Part shown: in pieces, positions 57,571 to 64,000 of the stretch | Layout of the letters: each line of letters opens with the position of its first letter | Position numbering within the stretch: the first letter of the stretch is position 1 | From: Owenia fusiformis | Lineage: Eukaryota; Annelida; Polychaeta; Sabellida; Oweniidae | NCBI GenBank assembly: GCA_903813345.2 | Contig: CAIIXF020000005.1 | Coordinates: forward strand, 21,889,375 to 21,953,374 | Length of the DNA: 64,000 nt | Direction of reading: 5' to 3' | Translations under genes and position numbers: made by a program | The notes under the pieces: generated by a model | What the model was told of the DNA's origin: nothing | What the model saw: the letters and a program-made list of their open reading frames with translations, nothing else | Database searches by the model: none

Positions 57571-60017
57571 TTCCGTGTCCTTTTTAGAGGTGAGCTAAAC
57601 GACATACATTTTCATGAACTATAGGTGATACTTACCAAGCAAATATGCCACGCCCACTTTTCGGAGCTATTTTCAATGTTTGGCCCCTAACTTTGTCATT
57701 ATTGCTCATACTTAGATGAAATTTGCACCAAATGAAAGGTAATAGATAGAGCAATCAAAAAATGTATAAAATATACAAATATAATGATTTGCATATCAAC
57801 TATGATGTCATAACTGTTTGTTCTTATGTATTTTATTTCAATCATAATGTATAAATCTTGGGAATTATTGTCTTTAAAATGGTCAGTATAATGCTTTTAA
57901 CAAGTTTAGTTTATTTCTTTTAGTTGAGTTTATTAGTTTATTTCATCCATACACATAAAAATTGAATAAATATAATGAAAGTGTTCAATTCACACTGTTG
58001 CTTTGGTGACAGCATGTAACAAAACTATCTGCTGTAAACCAGAATTCTTTAGGAAATGTTACATTTTGACCAGTTAACTGACATGTATTCTTTTTCAAAT
58101 TTGGTGACAGAAAATAATCCAATAACCATAGTTATTAAATTTGGATTGTGTTATAGTATGATGTCATAATGTCAATTTTAATCAGGGGCGCAGCCAGCTT
58201 TCAGTCAGAAGGGGGCCTGTGATTGTGGCAGAGGCAACTCAAAAGTATTTAGAAGATAGGTTTTAAATTTTACAAAAATGATGCAACTTCCTTCAAAATT
58301 TAGCAAAAAGCTTCAAGTCGAAAGTCTTCTATTATCTAAGGGTTTTATTTTTATTGGTTATGAGAGGGTAGGTGAACCCACCACCCCCCCCCCCCTAAGC
58401 ACTTCCAATCTTATATGATGTTGCTATGGTAACCATTAGGTGAATATGCTAGGTGAATCAGACAATACATGAATAATGTAGACTGACATACTAAGTACCT
58501 GTTATGGTATCATAGCTTGACAAACATTTTACATAACATGAAATGTAATAATAAATTTCACAAATCCCCTGGATTTAATTGACAATTTCTCAAAGATAAA
58601 TTTTACAGTTTTACAAAGCACAAATCTATCGCAGGTGAAAAATACCAGGAGAAGAGTACCTGTTATGGTATCATAGCTGCTTTTTGTGATTATCTCTTGA
58701 AATAAGGTAAAATTGTCCAAAATGATTCCAAATTGGAACCTTGTCCTTTGACATTCACAATAAAATGAGGTCAAAGCTGAAAACTACGATTGATTCCATT
58801 TCTTTGCAAGTATGAAGTGTGGAAGCCCCTGATTTCAGATATGCTTTTGGTTTAGAAATCCGACATCCGACCATTCTGTTCAAAATTGGTACAGCTGTGT
58901 CTATATGACCTAAAAAGATGAAATAGCCTAATTTTTATATGCAAATTGACGTTGAACATGTTATTCAGATTTCAAAACCATTAGCAGCTATTAATGCCAC
59001 AATGGGTATGCCAGTCAGTCAATCTACATAATTTATTCATTGTCTGATTGTTTAGCTTCAATTTGGTGAATTGTAAAATTCAAAACAAATCTTAAAAACA
59101 CTTTTGGGTTACTTATGCCACAATCGCAATTCCCCTCTCCTGACTGAAAGCTGGCTACACCCCTGATTAATAATTGCCATTATGACATCATAATATAACA
59201 CAATCCAAATTAGATAATTTTCTATCATCATTAGGTTATTTTCTACCATCAAATTTTAGAAGGAATACATGTCAGTCAACTGGTCAAAATGTAACATTTC
59301 CCAAAGAATTATTTTTATAGCAGATAGTTTTGCAACATACTGTTACCATAGCAACAGCTTGAATTGGATATTTTCATTACATTTTTTCAGTTTTTTAAGA
59401 CCATACATGTATGCATGAAATAAACTAATAAACTGAACGAAAAGAAATAAACTAATTAACTACTTAAAAGCATTACTGACCATTTTAAAGACAATAATTT
59501 CCCAGATTTATATATCATGGTTGAAATAAAATATGCAAGAACAAACGGTTATGACATCATAATTAATATGCAAATTACCTTATTTGCATATTTTATAAAC
59601 TGTTTGATTGTTCTTTTTATTCCCTTTTATTTGGTACAAATTTTACCTAAATCTGAACAATATTGACGAAGATAGGGACCAAACACTGTAAAGAGCCCCT
59701 AAAAGTGGGTGTGGAATATTTACTTTGTTACCATAGCAACGCTGTTACGGATTCAGAATTGCCAACTTAATATTTCCTGATTGCATTATCTTTTACCTTC
59801 CATTTGGTGTAAATTCCATCAAAATCTGAGCAATAATGGCGGAAATAGAGGCTAAACACTGAAAAGAGCATCTAAAAGAGGGCGTGGCATATTTACTTGG
59901 TTACCATAGCAACGCCGTCGCGGAATCAGAATTGCCAACATCATTTTTCTTGATCAGTATCACTTCTAGTTCATGAAAACATATGTCGCTTAGCTCACCT
60001 CTAAAAAGGACACGGAA
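57571..60017. mobile_element. 2.45-kb foldback element
   Basis: The left arm starts TTCCGTGTCCTTTTTAGAGG (57571) and the right arm ends with its inverse (60017). Mirrored landmarks include TTACCAAGCAAATATGCCAC / the GTGGCATATTTACTTGGTTA inverse, and CAGCCAGCTTTCAGTCAG / CTGACTGAAAGCTGGCT. The left arm runs to about 58245 and the right arm from about 59095. The right arm is longer because it holds a ~180-bp direct duplication (ACCATAGCAACGC segments near 59735 and 59905). The 850-bp loop has no coding sequence. Confidence 0.85.
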
Positions 60018-60439
60018 CCTCTTACTTGGACTTTTTCTCCCACACTATGAATAAGTTTCCTAAAATGTTTCATGGCGATTCCTCCCAATTTTATGAAAAT
60101 ATTAAGTGTTTTGTCTCAGGGGATGTCTTCGATTTTTACAAAAATGTGTACTTTTTTAACATATGATCTCCGTTACCATAAAAACCAGTAAACCAACTTT
60201 GATGAAACTTGTCATTATGGTAGAACATGATGAGTAGATGATGTAACCTGTAAATATCAAGATGACTGGTTGTGTATTCTAGGAATTATACATGGCTTTC
60301 CCGGTACCCCCTTAAAGGGGTATAAGGGGTATAAATCTGCATATTTCAAAAATGCTGATAACTAGATGCCAATATTTCCAGAATCAATGTAGAATCATAA
60401 ACCACAATAACCTACATAAAAGGAAATTTGCAATTTTTC

Positions 60440-60842
60440 GAAACCACCTTTACACCACACTCATCAAGTAATTTGAGTTATCAAATATTATGTTTTTTTT
60501 CACGAAAAATTTGAAAGTTCTTTCTCAAACAGAGAGCCTTATCAATAGTTTCCCTAGGCATCAGCATAAAAAATTTGAACTTAATCCGCTCACTGATATT
60601 TGAGTTATCAAAGATTACACTTTTTACAAAAAATGGTGGCCATTTTGAATTAAGCAGCCATATTGAAAATTCCTTCTCCGGCAGAGGTAATACACCCTTA
60701 AGGCATAAGCCTATAAAATTTGAATCAAAACTGTCCACCATTATTTGATTTATCATCTGGACAAACCAACAGACAGACGAACGTAGGGATAGATGGACGA
60801 CTTCTTCATATCCCTACGAACTTTGTTCGTTGAGATAATAAG
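60440..60842 (+). mobile_element. Pearl-like element, 5'-truncated
   Basis: Two core units (TTTGAGTTATCAAAGATTAC, AAAATGGTGGCCATTTTGAA), an ACAGACAGACGAACGTAGGG tract and a decayed hairpin CGAACTTTGTTCG followed by GAGATAATAA. It matches the 3' half of 13513-14217. Confidence 0.7.
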
Positions 60843-61157
60843 CTGAATGTAGTTCCTATAAAAGGTAATGCTAAAATGACTTCAACTAGAAGCTGGCAAA
60901 TTCTGATTACAATTAACAATAAAGTAAGATACATTGCTGGTTCCTTGTAAGGAGTATATGAAGCACATTTATTTCAATAGAAGCTAGATATTAAAAACAA
61001 TAAGAGAGTTCCTTAATTGATTAAAATGTGAAATAGTAAGACTTATCATGCTAGACAGTGAAGGATTTCCCCACGGCAAGGAACAGCTTAGTAGAATTCA
61101 TTCACTTTAAACCTGACAGAATTGATTTTCACCATGTAGGATAGCCAGAAATTTAAG
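60843..61157 (+). promoter_or_regulatory. Upstream region of the PAN-domain gene
   Basis: 315 bp between a transposon and the ATG at 61158. No clear TATA box at a usable distance or other site could be named. It is listed only because the 5' UTR and perhaps the promoter must lie here or in an upstream exon. Confidence 0.25.
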
Positions 61158-61487
61158 ATGCTACAAAATATGATGTTGGACATTTGGAAAAGTTTTCTTG
61201 TTATATGGATACTCTATATACACATTATAACTATTTTTGGTAATAATCTGGATGAAGCTGAATTTCACTGTGTGGAAAAAAACAAAATTCTTACAGCCTC
61301 TGAAACAAACTTATTCTATGTCAGAAGTAAAATCCACTGTGCAAAAAAATGTTTGAGTGACATAAACTGTATTGGATTTAACTTGGACACAACAAATAAT
61401 ATAAAGGACAAGACATGTACTTTAGTTCTTAGTCTACCATTGAAGAACATATGGGAAACACAAATGGGACATTCTTTCTATGGGAAG
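61158..61487 (+). CDS. Secreted or membrane protein with PAN/apple-like domain, first coding exon
   Basis: ATG at 61158 to donor GGGAAG|GTAATT after 61487; 110 codons ending in phase 0. Residues 1-28 are a signal peptide or anchor, with hydrophobic core FLVIWILYIHIITIFG. It is followed by EFHC (Cys about 37), then KIHCAKKCLSDINCIGFNLD and DKTCTLV. The C-x3-C-x5-C grouping, the aromatic-x-D strand after it and a last Cys are the pattern of PAN/apple domains, which are extracellular protein or carbohydrate binding modules. Without the splice the frame stops 13 bp on. Downstream exons were not found before 64000. It is transcribed opposite to the dehydratase gene. Its full domain make-up is unknown. 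Confidence 0.7.
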
Positions 61488-62528
61488 GTAATTGTCAAAT
61501 GAAGTTTATTTTATAAATATTTGTATATTGGTGTTATAACCATTTGTTCTTGAAGGGTTTAAGGTTTTAAATAATAATTTGATATACTTGTTGTCTTATG
61601 TTAAATTAAACTATTGATTAATACATTAAAATATGTCTCTCTTCTCAAAATAAAAACCATCACTGCTTTCTACTACGTCTAGACTGAAAAATATTGAATC
61701 AAGATGTTGTAACATGATGATGAAATTGTTGATTTGCATGTGTCATGACAATGTAAATTCTATACCCCAATAAAACTTTTTGCTCAACCCTTAAAACAAT
61801 TTTGGTAGCGGGGCTATCTATAGCAGTTGGCAATTAGGATAAATGTCCATGTTATTACCCAGTTTGAAGTATTATATTAACATTATTAGGGTCTATTCCT
61901 AAATGCGTAATGACGATGCAAAACTTCTGCAATTACCTTTAAAATTCAAAGTTTGTTAAACATCAATGTCTCCATGGCGCCATGTAGAGTTGGCTGGGAG
62001 GTAACATTTCACAGAAAATCTACCTTTGTTGAATATCATTTCATATAATCAATGGAGGTTTCCGGCTATTCTTGTTACAAAGTTTAACAAAATCAAAATG
62101 TCTATCTGAAATTTTTTGAATAATCAATGATTATTTGAGACTACAGCTTATTAGTTTCGTGTGAAAATCAAAAGATCCACAATTATTCAACTCCATATTA
62201 TCTAAGAGCATCAGGCTTGCCAATACAAAGTAGGCTATTATATTTAATGAATCGAACATAAATGCGCCTTATCTTGACCCAAGCCCATAGAATGTAAATT
62301 TATGCGTAGGGACACCAAATTGGCCATGCTTCACGCAAGAACTGCAGCCATGAACAAGCTTGAGGATGGCACACGCTTGCCTTTCAATATGTCGAGAATT
62401 TGAGCCCAGGAAACCGCGATATACAGGGCGTCCACAAAAAAAGTATACCCAACTTTAAAGCCAGGATACCAGAATTCTGAGCAATTTTTTAACAATTTAA
62501 AGGCTTGAGTATAAGGCATAGTTTATTC
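61488..62528. other. Intron, no further exon recognised
   Basis: AT-rich. A single mariner-like end phrase, ACAGGGCGTCCACAAAAAAA, lies at 62425 without a partner. Confidence 0.4.
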
Positions 62529-63300
62529 TCCATCAAATAGTACCTAGATCATTATGTAGCTGCCATGGATGACTGAGCAATCAAGACTTTTATGAAAGGT
62601 GGTAAATTCAGCACTGTACCAAGTTGGCATTCAAGTAGGATTGACACAATGAATTTTTTTTTGTGTTCAAAACATTATTAATGTTCAAATTCAAACTTGT
62701 TCCATGTTCTTCAACCTTTTTGCATTATTTTTCATAACTTTTTATTGCTACCTCCCTCGCAGGAATCGGATCCCAAGAGAATCTTGAACAGCAATGAAAC
62801 TTCTACTTGATGATATGCAGCCTTGAAGTCAATGATATCCCCCATTGAAGTCAATACACCCTTGCTGAAATCCTCATTTTCTAAGAAGAACTCAAGTTGA
62901 TTGAGTCTCAACAAGTAGATTTATGTTGGACAGTATTGCTAGAATCCATTTTCAATAGTAAGAATAGGGGTTCTTAAACAGTATACTGGACTTGCTTTTT
63001 GTTGGCTCTACTGCTCAGGTGTCAGTTGAACCATGTTTGCAGGCCTATTTTAGAGTAAGTAAGATTTTTGCCAAATCTTTTTTTCATAAGACAACTACTC
63101 AGCCCCCAGTCCAGTTCATTATGAAAGTCCTGTCATCTAACATAATATAACAGAAAAAGAATAGTAAGCCAATTACTCATCGATTGCCACACAGGAAGAT
63201 AACTTGGCACAGTGCTAAATTTACCACCTATCAGAATGGTCATGATTGCTCAGTCATACATGACAGTTACATAATGATCTAGGTACCATTTGATGGAGGA
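62529..63300. mobile_element. Foldback element with ~100-bp arms
   Basis: CTCCATCAAATAGTACCTAG to GTGGTAAATTCAGCACTG (62529-62632) is mirrored by GTGCTAAATTTACCACC to CCATTTGATGGAG (about 63205-63298). The ~570-bp interior has no gene. Confidence 0.75.
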
Positions 63301-63437
63301 CAAGTAAGGCTTTTTGCTGTCAAGTTCAGCCAAGGTCCCTAGTATTAGTATGTAGGAGTTCGTTAAAAGCTGGTTGGAAGTAGGAGAAAAGGTGTGGGGA
63401 AGAATAAAGAATAACTAGACTTTGGAAATTGAACAAT
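63300..63437 (-). mobile_element. Helentron-like end fragments, reverse orientation
   Basis: 63300-63415 is the reverse of the 5' region of the HINE-like elements (TCTCCTACTTCCAACCAGC, GGACCTTGGCTGAACTTG). 63415-63457 is the reverse of the GACTCCAG element's 3' end: CTAG, hairpin AAATTGTTCAATTT and ATCTGGAGTCT. Together they show the GACTCCAG element inserted in a HINE-like element, the same nesting as at 34918-37270 but in another copy. Confidence 0.65.
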
Positions 63438-63457
63438 TTCAGACTCCAGATCTAGAC

Positions 63458-63540
63458 TTTTTAAGCCCAGTCATCCAGAATAAGCCGAGTCTTCCAGAAT
63501 AAGCTGAGTCATCCAGAATAAGCCCAGTCATCCAGAAAAA
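63458..63540. repeat. CATCCAGAATAAGCCCAGT tandem repeat
   Basis: Four units of ~20 bp within the GACTCCAG-family fragment, at the place where the copy at 37012 has a 12-bp array. Confidence 0.85.
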
Positions 63541-63780
63541 GATGGATGGGTGGATTGAATAGGAAGGAAAAATAGGATAGAATAGGAAATAAGGATAGGA
63601 TAGGATAGAATAAGAAGGAAGGATAGGATAGGTTATGAAGGATAGGAAGCTAGAAGGGATAGGAAAGAATAGGAAAGAAGGATAGGATAGGATAGAATAG
63701 GAAGGAAGGATAGGATAGGAAGGAAGGGTAGATAGACAGGAAGGATAGGATAGGAAGGATGGATGGAAGGATAGATGGAT
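63541..63780 (+). repeat. GGATAGGATAGAATAGGAAGG microsatellite
   Basis: A long purine-rich array, the third in the window, followed directly by GACTCCAG-family sequence as at 50350. Confidence 0.85.
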
Positions 63781-64000
63781 TTTTCAACATTTTCTTCGCT
63801 ACTCTTGACTTTCTATCAGGATACCATCAGATCGATTTTTCTCGAAATTTCAAAACGCCATAACTTTCGAACCGGAACTCGGATCGAAATTTGGTTTCTT
63901 AATTCATAACTCATATGCTAAAGGAGAACTTTTTATTTTGACCTACTTTCTGGACTTTTCTTTCAGACAGGATAGGAAGGAAGGATGGATGTTTTTTTCT
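63781..64000 (-). mobile_element. GACTCCAG-family fragment continuing past the window
   Basis: The reverse complement of the 34989-37267 family (TTGACTTTCTATCAGGATAC, AAAACGCCATAACTTTCGAA, TTTTGACCTACTTTCTGGAC). It ends in another GGATAGGAAGG stretch at the window edge. Confidence 0.75.

Noticed and set aside
62331-62914. Short frames near the window end as exons of the PAN gene or dehydratase N-terminus
   Set aside because: No family similarity, and no matching phase or splice sites; part lies in a foldback element.

Overview
This window looks like a stretch of metazoan nuclear genome, most likely from a mollusc and probably a bivalve. It is AT-rich, has no dense or operon-like gene layout, and carries coding exons with GT/AG splice sites. 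The bivalve assignment is an inference. It rests on many copies of the tandem-core, (ACGG/ACTG)n-microsatellite, terminal-hairpin type of element that is known in bivalves as pearl/CvA, plus a CR1-type LINE, tRNA-derived SINEs and many MITEs. No prokaryotic, phage, CRISPR or plasmid feature was seen.

Host genes are sparse. On the minus strand, three exons (44283-44479, 15737-15867, 641-789) join in phase with canonical splice sites. Together they encode the core of a pyridoxal-phosphate fold-type II enzyme of the serine racemase / threonine dehydratase family. They are separated by introns of about 28.4 kb and 14.9 kb; the first exon(s) and the C-terminal exon(s) were not found in the window. 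On the plus strand at 61158-61487 a first coding exon encodes a signal peptide and a PAN/apple-like Cys-rich domain.

The rest is mostly transposable elements, many nested. In order: a Helentron-like 3' end and a tRNA-SINE (1-600); a MITE holding a smaller MITE (1854-3009); a ~5.8-kb inverted-repeat structure (3898-9654) whose loop is a ~163-bp satellite and whose two arms were each hit later by the same MITE family; a three-deep nest of MITE, MITE and SINE (9864-11010); a pogo/Tigger-like element invaded by two others (11509-13472); pearl-like elements; a dead mariner (16447-16890); inverted minisatellites (19160-19668); a 622-bp recent tandem duplication (24877-26120); a nearly intact two-ORF LINE with an esterase-type ORF1 (minus, 26741-32165); nested and tandem Helentron/HINE-like elements full of AGGTCA motifs (33408-40880); an apparently intact CR1-type LINE with a 2A-like peptide and PHD finger (plus, 46502-49921); two further tandem-core elements (51249-54993); a second satellite array (55380-56405); and a 2.45-kb foldback element (57571-60017).

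The racemase/dehydratase gene is the thread through the window: nearly everything between 0.8 and 44.3 kb is its intronic DNA, including the minus-strand LINE, which is transcribed in the same direction as the gene.
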